From: Macrosoma leucophasiata
Lineage: Eukaryota > Arthropoda > Insecta > Lepidoptera > Hedylidae
NCBI GenBank assembly: GCA_036365455.1
Contig: JAWQUS010000007.1
Coordinates: forward strand, 14,400,001-14,464,000
DNA length: 64,000 nt
Reading direction: 5' to 3'
This document shows, piece after piece, positions 42,958 to 55,295 of this stretch. A program made the translations under genes and the position numbers. Under the pieces are notes generated by a model. It saw only the letters and a list, made by a program, of their open reading frames with translations. It was not told the DNA's origin and made no database searches. The stretch's first letter is position 1. Every line of letters begins with the position of its first letter.

Positions 42958-45506
42958 ATCATCATCATCATTTCAGCCAAAATACGTCCACTGCTGAACA
43001 AAGGCCTCCCCCAAAGAATGCCACAACGAACGGTCCTGGGCCGCCCTCATCCAGCGATTGCCCGCGACCTTCACCAGGTCGTCGGTCCATCTTGTGGGAG
43101 GCCTGCCTACGCTTCGCTTTCCGGTACGTGGTCGCCACTCGAGAACTGCTCTGCCCCAACGGCCGTCAGTTCGTCGAGCTATGTGCCCTGCCCACTGCCA
43201 CTTGAGTCTCGCTATTCGGTGAGCTATGTCGGTAACTTTGGTTCTCATGCGGATCTCCTCATTTCTGATTCGGTCTCGCAGAGAAACTCCAAGCATAGCT
43301 CTCTCCATTGCTCTCTGAGTGACCTTGAGCCTTCTTATGAGGCCCATAGTGAGCGACCACGTTTCTGTCCCATAAGTCATCACTGGCAACACACACTGAT
43401 CAAAGACCTTTTTCTTGAGACACTGCGGTAAGTCGGACGAGAAGATGAACCGTAGCTTCCCGAACGCTGCCCAACCGAGTTGGATTCGGCGATTGACCTC
43501 TTTCTCGAAGTTGGACCGACCTAACTGGACCGTTTGTCCCAGGTATACATAATCGTCAACAACTTCGAGTGTAGTACCCTCGACCATAACAGGAGTGGGT
43601 GTAACATGGACATTTGACATGATCTTCGTCTTGTCCATGTTCATTTTAAGGCCCACTCGTTGGGAGGCCCTACTGAGGTCATTGAGCATTGTGCTAAGGT
43701 CTTCCAGGGTCTCAGCCATGACTACGATATCATCTGCAAATCGGAGGTGGGAGATGTACTCGCCGTTAATATTGATGCCGAGTCCTTTCCAGTTCAGAAG
43801 CTTGAAGACGTCTTCCAATGCAGCGGTGAACAGTTTCGGAGATATTACATCTCCCTGTCTCACACCTCGCTGCAGTTGGATAGGTTTCGAGTTCTGATCC
43901 TGAAGCCGGACCGACATGGTGGCGTTTTCATACAAGCTCCTCAGCACCTCGATGTATCGGTAGTCGACTTGGCACCTCTGGAGTGACTGTAGCACAGCCC
44001 AAATCTCGACCGAATCGAAGGCTTTCTCATAGTCCACGAACGCTAGACATAGGGGCTGGTTATACTCTTCTGTCTTCTGTATAACCTGCCGCAGCGTGTG
44101 AATGTGGTCTATGGTGCTAAAGCCTTTACGAAAACCGGCTTGTTCGGGAGGCTGGAAGTCGTCGATTCTGCGAGATAGACGGTTCGTAACCACTCTCGAA
44201 AACAGCTTATAGACGTGGCTTAGAAGTGCGATGGGCCTATAGTTTTTTAGAAGGGTATTGTCGCCTTTCTTAAAGAACAGTACCACCACACTTCTGTGCC
44301 ACGCCTGTGGCGTTTTGCCCTCGGATATGACGGAATTGAACATCAACTGAAGAGCTTCTAATACTGGCCTTCCGCCTGCTTTCAGGAGTTCAGCAGTGAT
44401 TCCGTCATCACCCGGCGCCCTGTTGTTTTTGAGCTGTTTGAGAGCCGTACTAATCTCGTCTAGACTGACGTCCGGGATATCTTCGGTGAAGTGTCGGGTC
44501 AGTCCGGCTCTAGGATCTGCTGCCGGACTGTTAACAGGTGGTCGTGCTGTCGTGTATAACTGTCCGTAAAACCGTTCGATCTCCTCTGCAAGCTCAGGTT
44601 TCGACGATACGATTCTGTCGTCCTCTGTCTTCAGCTTAGTGAGACGGCTTTGGCCTAAGGACAGATCTTTGGCGAACACTTTAGAGCCCTGGTTCCGCTC
44701 TATGGCTGCTTGAATACTATTAGTATTAAAGTGCCGCAGGTCGCGAGTCAATGACTTGGAGATCTGTCTGTTGAGCCGTCTGTACACTAAAGCATCTTCA
44801 GAGGACTTCAGAACCATACCTCGCCTCTCTTCCATGAGCTTGAGAGTTGGGCTGGAGATCTTTTTGGTCTTGTTTGAAGGGCGGGTCTTGAAAAACTTAG
44901 ACCCCGCCGTCCGGACAGTTTCCACGAACCTGTTATTATAATCGTCCACGTCTACGCACTCACTCAGGCATTCAAAGCGATTTTGTAGCTCGAGTTGAAA
45001 GCTCTCGGGGTTTTGGATTTGGGCCGGTGCTGGGCGGAGCGTAGACTTCATTAGTCGGGATCTTTCGATCTTGACATTTATATTCAGTGTGCCTCTTACC
45101 ATTCGGTGATCGCTGCCGGTTTTTACCGAATTGATCACAGAGACATCACTGAATATATGCCGCCTTGTGGACATAATGAAGTCTATCTCATTTTTGGTCG
45201 CACCGTCAGGACTGATCCAGGTCCACTTCCGGCAAGCCCGCTTCTTGAAGAAAGAGTTCATCATATAGAGGCTCTCTTTCTCCATGAAGTCAGCCAGTGT
45301 CTGGCCCCTGGTGTTTCGTCGCCCATATCCAAATTGCCCCACTTTCAGCTCGTGGTCGCCTCGAACGCCCAATTTCGCGTTGAAATCCCCCATGACAACG
45401 TTGTAGTGGGTTTTAGAACTATGTATGGCTCGGGAAATATCCTCATACATAGTTTCTACCTCATCATCGGAGTGTGCGGAGGTCGGGGCGTAGACCTGTA
45501 TGACCT
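42958..45506 (-). CDS. RTE-clade LINE ORF2, 5'-truncated but open (825+ codons)
   Basis: The frame 45450-42973 is uninterrupted and extends upstream to about 45506 (VIQVYAPTSAHSDDEVETMY). It contains the second half of the AP endonuclease (VVMGDFNAKLGVRGDHELKV, WTWISPDGATKNEIDFIMST, GSDHRMVRGTL), a linker, then RT: KAPGDDG-like [96 protein letters not shown] and the C-terminal WQWAGHIARRTDGRW region. The 3' end is CATCATCATCATTTCAGCC on plus, the complement of the ATGATG tail. About 100 residues of the endonuclease are missing, so the element is dead on arrival. The open RT frame implies a recent insertion. Confidence 0.92.
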
Positions 45507-45640
45507 AAAAGTTAAAAGTCAAGGTGTGAGTTTCATAGTAATACACGATTTTTGTAGTGTGAGTGGGTCACACGCATTTTCCCCCGCAAAAATTTACAGA
45601 CTATTTTGCATCGGTAATAAACGTAAACGCTATGACTACT
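45506..45640 (+). mobile_element. hAT-like MITE fragment
   Basis: AAAAGTCAAGGTGTGAGTTT, TTTTCCCCCGCAAAAATTTA and TTTTGCATCGGTAATAAACG match the interior of the 37680 MITE. It abuts the truncated 5' end of the RTE copy. Confidence 0.55.
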
Positions 45641-45859
45641 CCCTAGGCGTGAGAGAAACGTCTCACCCTTGTGAATGGAACATTTGCATCTGAAACACTA
45701 AAATGTTCCGATTTATTTTATGCATCATTTGGAACATTCGGAACATTTGGAATATTGCGTCAAAGATGTGAAATACAGATCAACTGCTTAGTTTCGGGTG
45801 GTGTACCCGATGGTATGAAAGTATCACTTTCAAACGTTACACGCATTTGATTTTAAAGA

Positions 45860-46995
45860 AATAGTTCTCAGCCATCTTGGATCTGAAAACGGATGCCATT
45901 ATCGTAATCAGCACCCCAAGAAACCTCGAAATTGAAACCCTTGTCACATTTTGAAAAAAAAAGTCTGTCCGCCATCTTGGATCTGAAAATGGATGCCATT
46001 TTCGTTAGCAGCACCTCAAGAAACCTCGAAAATTATACCCATATCACGTTTTGAAAAAAGTCTGACCGCCATCTTGGATCTGAAAACGGATGCCATTTTC
46101 GTTATCAGCACCCCAAGAAACCTCGAAATTGATACCTATATCACAATTTGGAAAAATATTTATGTGCGCCATCTTGGATCTCAAATAAGATGTCATTTTC
46201 GTAATCAGGACCCCAATAAACCTCGAAATTGACACCCATTTCATATTTTGAAAAAAAAAAATCTGTATACCATCTTAGATCTGAAAACGGATGCCATTTT
46301 CGTAATCAGCAACCCACGAAACCTCGAACATGATACCCATATCATATTTTGAAAGAAAAAGTCTTTTCGCCATCTTGGATCTGAAAACGAATGCCATTTT
46401 CGCAATCAGCACCCCACGGAACCTCGAAATTGATACACATATCATATGTTTGTAATATTATAATATCTATGTCCGCCAACTCGGATCTCTAATAACATTT
46501 CATTTTTGTAATCAGCACCCCAAGAAATCTCAAAATTGATACCCATATCATATTTTGAAAAAAATATCTGTATGCCATCTTGGATCTGAAAACGGATGCC
46601 ATTTTCGTTATCAGCACCCCAAGAAACCTCTAAATTGATACCTATATCACAATTTGGAAAAATATTTATGTCCGCCATGTTGGATCTCTAATAACATGTC
46701 ATTTTCGTAATCAGCACCCCAAGAAATGTCAAAATGGATACCTATAACATTTAAGGAAAAAAAAATCTGTCCAACACCTTGTATCTGAAAACGGTTGCCA
46801 TTTTCGCAAACCTAGCAAGTGATACCCATATCAGGTTTTGACAAAAAAAACTGTCAGCCATCTTTGATCTGAAAAAAAGACGTTTTCGTAATCAGCACGC
46901 CAAGTAAGTTATGTCCGCCATCTTCGAATTTGAAAGGAGATACCATTTTCGTAATTATCACCTCAAGACAATCACCTTGACATTGACACCCACAT
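45860..46995. repeat. ~100-bp minisatellite, about 12 units
   Basis: The unit is GCCATCTTGGATCTGAAAAC, GGATGCCATTTTCGTAATCA, GCACCCCAAGAAACCTCGAA, ATTGATACCCATATCA plus an A-rich stretch. Starts of CATCTTGGATCT lie near 45873, 45970, 46066, 46167, 46267, 46367, 46573 and 46673, with degenerate units at 46475 and after 46770. Open frames on both strands across the array are a by-product of the unit length and not genes. Confidence 0.9.
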
Positions 46996-48090
46996 TGCTT
47001 ACATACTATTATCGCTTACAGTAGGTACCATTTAGAGAAATATAAATTGGGAAATGCCGTGGTGCTCGTACGCCCTGAAGTTCCATCACTGAAGCTCTAC
47101 CACTGTATATTACCATCTACCCGGAACATGATAACGGTTTACATAAGATAAAGTTAAAACCATTAACCACTTACTCGCAGGTAAAATAGGTAACACGAAC
47201 ACGTAGGTATTCCCGCCTTCGAGCTCGTTCATTGGAACTCTATCACGTCGAAGTGTCCATTCTATTATGTAGTATTATTACATATTAATAATAACACTGG
47301 TCAAAGATGTTTTTCCTATCAATTTAAATTGCATAATTTATTCATTTAACATATTTTCGACCTACTTTATTAATATATACATACATATATAATAATTTAA
47401 TGTTTTTATATTAATAATTTTAACTATAAAAGCTTTTTTCTTGGAATGCTGATTTTGCTGTTACTGCATTTTAGTTTTGGGCGGGCAGGCTTGTCAGCAC
47501 ATCCCTTTGAGTGTGTGCGGGCACGCACACCAACGAAAATACTGCCTAGCGTAGAGATGGGCAATAAACGCATCGATTACTTCCAGCCCTTGGGCGGGAA
47601 CATAGGTATTTTTTAATTAGTCTTTTGAAACAACAGTATATTTTAACTCTTATTAAGAATTATTTTTAATAATTCTGTTATGGTATTTTCCAGTAAAATT
47701 ATCACATTAATCATATAAAAATATATTTAATTATGAAGAACAAAGAAAATAAATATTTTTTGTAAGTGTTGGATAGAAAAATGAACCGAATATATTCCAA
47801 AATTCTGAATATATTACTCAGAATATAATAGAATTTCTGAGCTAGCTGGTATAAACATATTACTAAAAGGAAAAAAAAACCTATTTAAGATCGAATAATA
47901 AATGATAATGGTTCCAAAAATACACCATTTTAGTGCCTACATTGCACCCAGCCAGTGCGGGTTGCTAATGTAATTATTAGGTCGCATGATCGAAAACCAT
48001 GACAAAATACATGCAGGTAAAGGTAACTATTTTTTTGGCCGAAATGATGATTAAATGGTAAGGTATAACTAATATATAACTATAAAAAAC
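46996..48090. other. AT-rich intergenic DNA
   Basis: Very AT-rich with no frame of note. A 50-bp piece of the ATTCTAT...GTAGTATTATTACATATT repeat is at 47240-47290. Confidence 0.4.
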
Positions 48091-48094
48091 ATAA

Positions 48095-48220
48095 CAACTA
48101 TAGGTCTCGGGAGTGCCAATGGATCTGTATTTTGACCTCTCATTTTGTGAAGATGTCTATAGGCAGCAGACATCACTTAACATCAATGTGAACTGCATGC
48201 TTGTTTGCCACCTTCATTAC
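48095..48220 (+). mobile_element. LINE 3'-UTR fragment, copy 2
   Basis: GTCTATAGGCAGCAGACATC, AACATCAATGTGAACTGCAT, TTACATAAAAAAA. Same family as 51055-51180. Confidence 0.55.
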
Positions 48221-48471
48221 ATAAAAAAATTCAGAATATAATGTTCTGAGTTAGATGGAATAAACATAGTATATACACCTACCCAGTAGCTGTAACGAAT
48301 TTTTGAGATAATACTAAGATTTAGATAGTACTAAATACCATAGATCCATCTATTGCGTATTTAATACTTTCGAATCCATTTCCTTTTTTGAGGTCGGTTA
48401 ATAAGTATAGACAATATCTGTAACATGTTCTCTTATTTCACCTTCAATAACGACAGGCGTTAGATAATTTG

Positions 48472-48532
48472 GTCTTGTACTTTGACAGAGGGGAAAGCCT
48501 GCATATGGCTACTCCCCTTCGTGTTGCTCTAT
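48472..48532 (-). mobile_element. hAT-like MITE end fragment
   Basis: On the minus strand: CATAGAGCAACACGAAGGGG, AGTAGCCATATGCAGGCTTT, CCCCTCTGTCAAAGTACAAG, the left end of the 37680 MITE. Confidence 0.6.
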
Positions 48533-48710
48533 GGATTTTTAGAATTAGAACGCAACGTCCCACTTCGTCTGCCTTCAGGCAGTTGACAGAACGAATTGTA
48601 TGCAATAAATTGAACATTTTCAGTCTATAGGAAGGCTGATTGGTCTGTGGTCAACGCACACTACTCACCGACTCACCGACAGCAGACCGCAAGGGAATAG
48701 TCTAAGAGCC

Positions 48711-49169
48711 GAACCTGGGTAGACCTTCACCTATCAGTTTACCGAATTAACCATTTTTTTAACAAATTTCATATATGAACAAACACGTCTTGCATGTATC
48801 GCCTCTAGAAATATGTTCATAGGTATGACTATTTGAATTTTTTTTTTTATTTGCCAACTTTCACCTATTTGTTAACTAATTAAATGTGTTTGAAACTAAA
48901 AGTTTAAAACATATAAAATGCGTCTATAAGGTATTGCCTAAGTATTTATGGTCATGAATGTACCTGGCAAGGAGGTGTAAACAGGTAAGTAAATATAAGT
49001 GACTGCACCGATCTGTTACCAATAAACCTCAAACACCTATTTTATATGTTTAAAACTTTTGGTTTCAAATACATTTGGTTGGTTAACAAATACAAAAAAA
49101 CTTGCTTAAAAAATGGATACATACAATGTTTCATTTGGTGAACAGATAGGTGAAGGTAGACCTAGATTC
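48711..49169. mobile_element. Fold-back element with long inverted arms
   Basis: The outer repeats GAACCTGGGTAGACCTTCAC / complement of GTGAAGGTAGACCTAGATTC and the inner ones GTTTGAAACTAAAAGTTTAA / complement of TTAAAACTTTTGGTTTCAAA pair across 459 bp, with diverged segments between. The middle (48920-49040) is unpaired. No frame. TSD not evident. Confidence 0.7.
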
Positions 49170-49444
49170 GACTCCCCTACTAGAAGGACGTGTCATTGTT
49201 CATAAAATTTATTAATAATAATTGACATTCTATAATATTTAAAAAACTTGTCTGGTCAAAGTCTCACATGTTAGATCAGCATGACGAATATTAAATATCC
49301 CCTTCAATAGTCTTTGAGAGATTATTGGATCAACCCAGAACTTTCTTTTTTCACTACTGTTCCTCAAAAGCCGATGACAAACCTTCATCTGTAAATCCAC
49401 TTACCTCCTTATACTCATGAGATTCTCTCGGCTCTCTGTCTATG

Positions 49445-49625
49445 ACGTGCTGCTCCACCGACAAAAAAAACGGGACGTGGGCGTTGAGTCGGTCACAAAA
49501 TCGGGCCGATTATCTGTCCTACAAAAAGTAGGACGTGGGCGGGAGCCCTAAGAGGTGAGGCGGGGAAAACGGGCGGGACGTCGAAGTGTCCATTCTATAC
49601 GTAGTATTATTACATATTCTCTGGT
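49445..49625 (+). repeat. Interspersed repeat
   Basis: GGGACGTGGGCG-type short repeats followed by GGCGGGACGTCGAAGTGTCC and ATTATTACATATTCTCT, as at 18577-18680 and 38880-38980. Confidence 0.5.
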
Positions 49626-49759
49626 TAATTTTATTAAAAACGGAATTGTTCCCGGCTGTTTGTTCCCGTTTATACTCCTTGACCTCATTGGTTACACGTT
49701 TTTCAGAACACAAATTATTTGCAAATTATAAACAAAGTTCCGCGATAGATGGCGCAACG

Positions 49760-49915
49760 AAAATCGCAACGTGACCGCTCGTCTCGACGCGACACTCGCT
49801 TCTGTAGCACTGCGAGAACCGCTTAGAGGCCTCGTAGATGCACATGTTTGTGTGAGTGTGCCCTTTTGAACGCTTTGTATGTAGTTACATTACTGTTTAC
49901 AATCTATTTACTGTG
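49760..49915 (+). mobile_element. 7-bp-TSD element, right-end fragment
   Basis: CAACGTGACCGCTCGTCTCG through TTAGAGGCCTCGTAGATGCA to ACAATCTATTTACTGTG, the right terminus of the elements at 34722 and 55296. Confidence 0.65.
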
Positions 49916-50401
49916 GTAGTGTTGAAGTAGTGTGACAATAAAACTTTATTAATTGAGAATGTTTTATAGAATCGACCTTTTTTTGAAAATACGAACTAAC
50001 TTAAATTATTTTCAATCAAACTAAATAAACTATGCCCGGGTAGGTATATAGTTCCTAAGGGTATATAATTTTCTCGTTGCTGGAGAGGCTAACCCGAGCG
50101 TGAAGTTACAAGTTGTATTTCATCCATTGATTTAAGTAGATAATAAATCTATGATTTCATCCACGAAATAGAGCAATAATTTTAAGTAGTGTGTATTAAT
50201 AATTCAATAATGCAAGACGTTTGCAGACAAAAAATAAGATTATGTTTTACTTTAATGTATACATTAAAATTTATACTTACATTGTAAACCACTAAAAACT
50301 TTGTTAATAAAATGATTATAATGGCTGTAAGTCCATTTTATTTCATCCCTATTTTCCTGTCTGTGGAATTCATTTCGCTATAGATTTCTGCAAGAATAAT
50401 C

Positions 50402-50939
<538 letters not shown>

Positions 50940-51054
50940 TAAAATAGAAATGTTTCATTGACAATTTGTATCATCGCCACACCCTTGTAGTATCTACACA
51001 TTGTATGATACCATGGAATATTTCAAATTTAATGTTTAATTATTTCACACGTTA

Positions 51055-51180
51055 GGCCTCAGGGGTGGTAACGCATCTGCACTTCGACCTTGGTCTTTGT
51101 GTGGGTGTCTATAGGCTGCAGTCATCACATAACATCAATGTGAACTGCATGCTTGTTTGTCACTTCCAGTACATAAAAAA
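51055..51180 (+). mobile_element. LINE 3'-UTR fragment, copy 3
   Basis: CTCAGGGGTGGTAACGCATC, GTGTCTATAGGCTGCAGTCA, TACATAAAAAAT. Confidence 0.55.
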
Positions 51181-51674
51181 TGCGATTTACCACAATTCGT
51201 TGTTAATCCTTCAAGGATCGTACGGCCACCGGCGGCGAGACACAATTGAATTTCAATTGTCATATTTTTCTCGTGTCTCGAGAGATTAAACACTCTTAAA
51301 TTCAGAATTTTTACTTCATTCAAATGTTAATGACATTTCGTCTTAAAGTTTGGGATTCATTGATAAATGCTTCATTATTGACAATATTTTTAATCTTTTT
51401 CTATGCTCGGTTTCAATAATTCACCAACGTATGTAGGCTTACATAGCTTTCTATCCGTTATCATTTGACATTTCATCCATACATTAACTCTCACAATCAA
51501 CCGTTCCTAAATATACGTATGGAATAGTACGGATGTCGGTAATTTATTGAAACCTGGCCCTAGTAATACCATCTTACCAGAAAGAAGAAGGTTTTAACGG
51601 ACTGTTATTATGGGGATGTTCATATCAACTGAGATCTTAGAAATCCGTAACTACCACAGGGGCAGATCATCTTA

Positions 51675-51794
51675 AGCTTCAGGGGTGGCAAAGCATCTGC
51701 GCATTTACCACTGGTATTTGTGTAGGTGTCTATAGGCTACAGTCGTCACTAAACATCCGTGAAGGTGACAAATCTTCATTACATAAAAAAAAAA
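51675..51794 (+). mobile_element. LINE 3'-UTR fragment, copy 4, ending at a mariner
   Basis: TTCAGGGGTGGCAAAGCATC, GTGTCTATAGGCTACAGTCG and ACATAAAAAAAAAA. The TA at the end of its A-tail served as target for the mariner at 51797. Confidence 0.55.
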
Positions 51795-51796
51795 TA

Positions 51797-53055
51797 GGTT
51801 GGGGAAAAAGTCTTTTCGCATTATAGTATGTATGAACTTGTAATAAAATCTCTTTGGCTGTAGTATTTGTATATGGCTGGTTTTGGTATCATTGAGTTTT
51901 AAAATTTTAAAGAACATAATCACAAATTCAAATTAGGCAAATGTGTGATTTTCATTTGTTTCTCGTATTGTCAAGATGAGTGAATCTAATGAAGAAATTC
52001 GATACATTTTAAAATTTTACTCCAAAAAAGGTAAAAAGGCAAAGCAAGCCGCGAAAAAAATTTGCGATGTTTATGGACCTAGTGCAGTGTCTGTGAGAGT
52101 AGCACAAGTTTGGTTTAAGCGTTTTCAATCCGGAAATTTTGATGTCAAAGATGCACCTCGCTCTGGTCGGTCGCCCTATTACGGATAAAATGGATGCCAT
52201 TTTTGAAAAAGTGGAGCAAGATCGTCATATCAGTAGTTACGACGTAGCTGAAGAACTGAGAATTGATCACAAAACAGTTTTGGCGCATTTGAAAAAAGCT
52301 GGGTACAAAAGAAACCTAATGAGTACACGGTACATGAACCGTGTACTCATTTGTGATTCTTTATTACGACGTAATGAAACCGAATCATTTTTGAAGAAGC
52401 AGATAACTGGTGATGAAAAGTGGATCACGTACGACAAGAACGTGCGAAAAAGGTCGTGGCCAAAGGCCGGTCAGGCTTCACAGACAGTGGCGAAACCCGG
52501 GTTAACTCGCAACAAGGTGATGTTGTGTGTGTGGTGGGATTGGAAGGGCATTATTCATTATGAGCTATTACCACCAGGCAGGACTATCGATTCTGAACTC
52601 TACTGCGAACAACTGATGAGATTAAAGCAAGAAGTTGAGAGAAAGCGGCCGGAATTGATCAACAGAAGGGGTGTGGTGTTTCATCATGATAACGCTAGAC
52701 CTCACACATCTATAGCCACTCAGCAACAATGAAGAGAGTTTGGCTGGGAGGTGTTAATGCATCCGCCGTATAGTCCTGACCTTGCACCTTCAGATTTCCA
52801 CCTGTTTCGGTCTCTTCAGAATTCTTTATGCAATGTTAGGTTAACATCACGAGAGGACTGCCAAATCCACTTGTCGCGGTATTTTGATGAGAAGTCCCAC
52901 AATTTTTATAGCAATGGGATCATGTCCCTACCTACAAGATGGCAAAAGGTTATCGAATAAAATGGTACATACATACTTTAGTTAAATTTAAATAAACTGT
53001 ATTAAAAAATGTTTTGAATTATCTTAAAAAATGCGAAGAAACTTTATCCCCAACC
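51797..53055 (+). mobile_element. mariner (DD34D) second family, copy 2
   Basis: TA-flanked, ends GGTTGGGGAAAAAGTC / complement of ACTTTATCCCCAACC. The transposase starts at 51976 ([20 protein letters not shown]), is frameshifted near [17 protein letters not shown] (52165-52190), continues to a stop at 52732 and resumes at about 52751. The catalytic [12 protein letters not shown] and SPDLAPSDFH sites remain. Compared with 30727-32048 it lacks about 36 bp encoding the WVPHELTE linker and instead has a short inverted copy (52319-52331) that forms a hairpin with 52338-52350. Confidence 0.92.
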
Positions 53056-53875
53056 TAATATATATGTGTAGTTATGTTTTATGTGTCAAAATTGTAGGAT
53101 TTTTATCATAAAGCAATCTATAGCGTGCATGGGTGTAGGAAAGTGATTTAATGCAATGTAAAGTGTTTTTTCGTGCTCCTCCGAGACTTCATATGAAGGT
53201 CCTACTCCCCATTAGTTCACTGGACATCCCATCAACTTCCATATGGAACCATCTCATCATCGTCATCCTCCTATAAATTATTCATTCACTATGTTAGAGA
53301 TTTATGAAATGAGCAGTTGTAATTATGATATTACTTGATCAATAGTGTTATTTCAGTCATGTCCCAGGAAAATTGTAACTTTGTCTTAGTCACACACGTG
53401 ACACACTACGTAAGAGTACAAGAGCAAAGAGTAACGCGTCTTAATATTTGAAGCAGTACAAATTATATTTTTGTTGTGTCCTTACAATGTCAAGTTTTGT
53501 CCGGGACAAATGTAAGGCCTCTTGTAAGTCCTACTCAACACTACACCTAATGACCTGATGTAAAAACCTCAAAGTTACAGAACCCTACAATGTACGTGGC
53601 TCGGCACGCACATGACCGGTTTTTTGTTGTTGTGCAATGTTCAATTAAAGTATGTTTTTATATGTACTTTCACATATATTTATACAATTAATACATTCAA
53701 TATTCTAGTAAGAAATGAAGTCACAAAGGAATAGTTTGTCTCCTAAACACACCCTAGTGAAATTTTTAAGATACTGGACAATGCAGTTCATCAGGGAAAA
53801 CAAAGTTTTAAAAAAATATATCTAATTCGAATATATTGAATGCATTCATACATCAAGAACCTATTATTTGAAAAG
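53056..53875. other. Spacer downstream of WDR82
   Basis: AT-rich; contains a fragment of the ~600-bp repeat at 53567-53625 (CAGAACCCTACAATGTACGT, GGCTCGGCACGCACATGACC). The part next to 53876 is likely the WDR82 3' UTR. Confidence 0.4.
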
Positions 53876-54823
53876 TTATACATCATCTACGGTTGGCAAC
53901 CAGAATGCCATGTTAGTACATGCAGAAGCAAGAAGCATGTACTTCGGATTAAATTGTACACACTGTATGGGTGCTGGATGGTCACCATTTAGAACACAAA
54001 CTTTATATCCCGTATCAGCATTCCAAACATGTACTCTTCCATCTGTTGAACCACTAAATATGTATTGTGAATCTGGGCTAAAAGATGCTTCTATCGGTAT
54101 TCCTTTGTTGTTCAGATGTCCTGTGAATGTCTGCAAGGGAGTGCCATGATATGCATCAACTAATCTTATTATTGATCCATTTGTGCTTATTAACATGGTT
54201 TTACCATCACGGGAAAATTTCAAACCAGTCCAGTCACATTCTTTTTCTTGATTTAATTTAAATGTTACAAAAGGTCCTTTGTCAAAAGATCTCAAATCAT
54301 ACAATTTTATACTTTCGGAATTAACACCAGCAGCAAATATCAATCCTTCAGGATCATATGCCGCAACAGGTCTACCTGATAAGTGCATTAGCCCTTGACA
54401 ATTTGGCGAACGTAGGTCCCAGAGACGAAGTGTTTTGTCCAAAGATCCAGAGAGAAATGTATCTTCAACAGGAGATAAGCACAATGTCACAACTTTCTTT
54501 GTGTGTCCTGGAAAATATCTGATATACTTATTATCGTGAAGTGAAAGATATCTTATAGTGTCGTCAACTTTTGTAGAACTATGAATAGCAGTATTTTTAG
54601 CATGTGTAAAATGTATTAAATCAACACCATACTTTTTGCTATTGACTGTTATCACTTGTGTGCCTTTTTCGCAATCATAAATAACGATTTGGTCATCTTC
54701 ACTGCATGAAATTAACGTTTCGCCATTAGGGGAAAAGTCTATACTGTTTATTTTGTCTGTGTTTTCTCGAAACACCTTCGCCACTTTAAAACTTCTAACA
54801 ACTTGATCCACTAATTTCATCAT
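53876..54823 (-). CDS. Wdr82: WD repeat-containing protein 82
   Basis: A single uninterrupted frame of 315 aa, close to the usual 313 aa of WDR82, so it is complete and intronless here. WDR82 is the WD40 subunit that recruits the SET1/COMPASS H3K4 methyltransferase to Ser5-phosphorylated RNA polymerase II; it also works with the PNUTS-PP1 complex in transcription termination, in the nucleus. Visible family signatures: [20 protein letters not shown] (residues 14-33), [20 protein letters not shown] (86-105), [20 protein letters not shown] (125-144), [20 protein letters not shown] (157-176), [22 protein letters not shown] and the C-terminal [12 protein letters not shown]. About seven WD blades can be counted. 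Two start Met codons are adjacent (54823 and 54820); the second fits homologues better. Absence of introns may be normal for the gene or reflect an old retrocopy; the frame is intact and the protein strongly conserved. Confidence 0.96.
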   Translation of the reverse strand: MMKLVDQVVRSFKVAKVFRENTDKINSIDFSPNGETLISCSEDDQIVIYDCEKGTQVITVNSKKYGVDLIHFTHAKNTAIHSSTKVDDTIRYLSLHDNKYIRYFPGHTKKVVTLCLSPVEDTFLSGSLDKTLRLWDLRSPNCQGLMHLSGRPVAAYDPEGLIFAAGVNSESIKLYDLRSFDKGPFVTFKLNQEKECDWTGLKFSRDGKTMLISTNGSIIRLVDAYHGTPLQTFTGHLNNKGIPIEASFSPDSQYIFSGSTDGRVHVWNADTGYKVCVLNGDHPAPIQCVQFNPKYMLLASACTNMAFWLPTVDDV

Positions 54824-55295
54824 TTGGACTCTTGTTTTTGTAATCCCTCCACAAACTTAGTTTATTTGTTATTTCGTTCTACACAATGCCGCCAGCCCCG
54901 CCAGCCCAAGAAAGCAAGTAGATCGTATAGATACGAATGCATTCAGCTTTTATCCTTTGATAAATTTAACTCTCGGTAAACATTTCAAACACTTTCAATG
55001 CATTTAAATAAAGCAATGATGAATATTTTTTATTTATGAACTTTACAATCGGTTCTCAATTGATATTTTATTTATTCGCCAAGCCAAGCGCGGTGGTACT
55101 TAGGTAGGGTAGGTAAAGTACTTCACGTACTTACTTTTTTTTTATGTCAATTGATTTTGATTAGTGATGTTTTGACATCGCCAGCGAGTAGTTATTTAAT
55201 CGATTAAAATCACTGCTTGTGCTTGCCGTGTGGCCTCACTGGCCCCAGCTAAACATTGCAAAAAAACCGGTAATTTGGTTCCCTGTTCCTTTCAC
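54824..55295. promoter_or_regulatory. WDR82 upstream region
   Basis: Contains the presumed WDR82 promoter and 5' UTR. A GC-richer patch with GCCGCCAGCCCCGCCAGCCC lies at 54889-54909. No other feature recognised. Confidence 0.35.

Noticed and set aside
45993..46678. Short genes on both strands with repeated GADNENGIRFQIQDG peptides
   Set aside because: They are translations of the ~100-bp minisatellite; the unit happens to be open in several frames.
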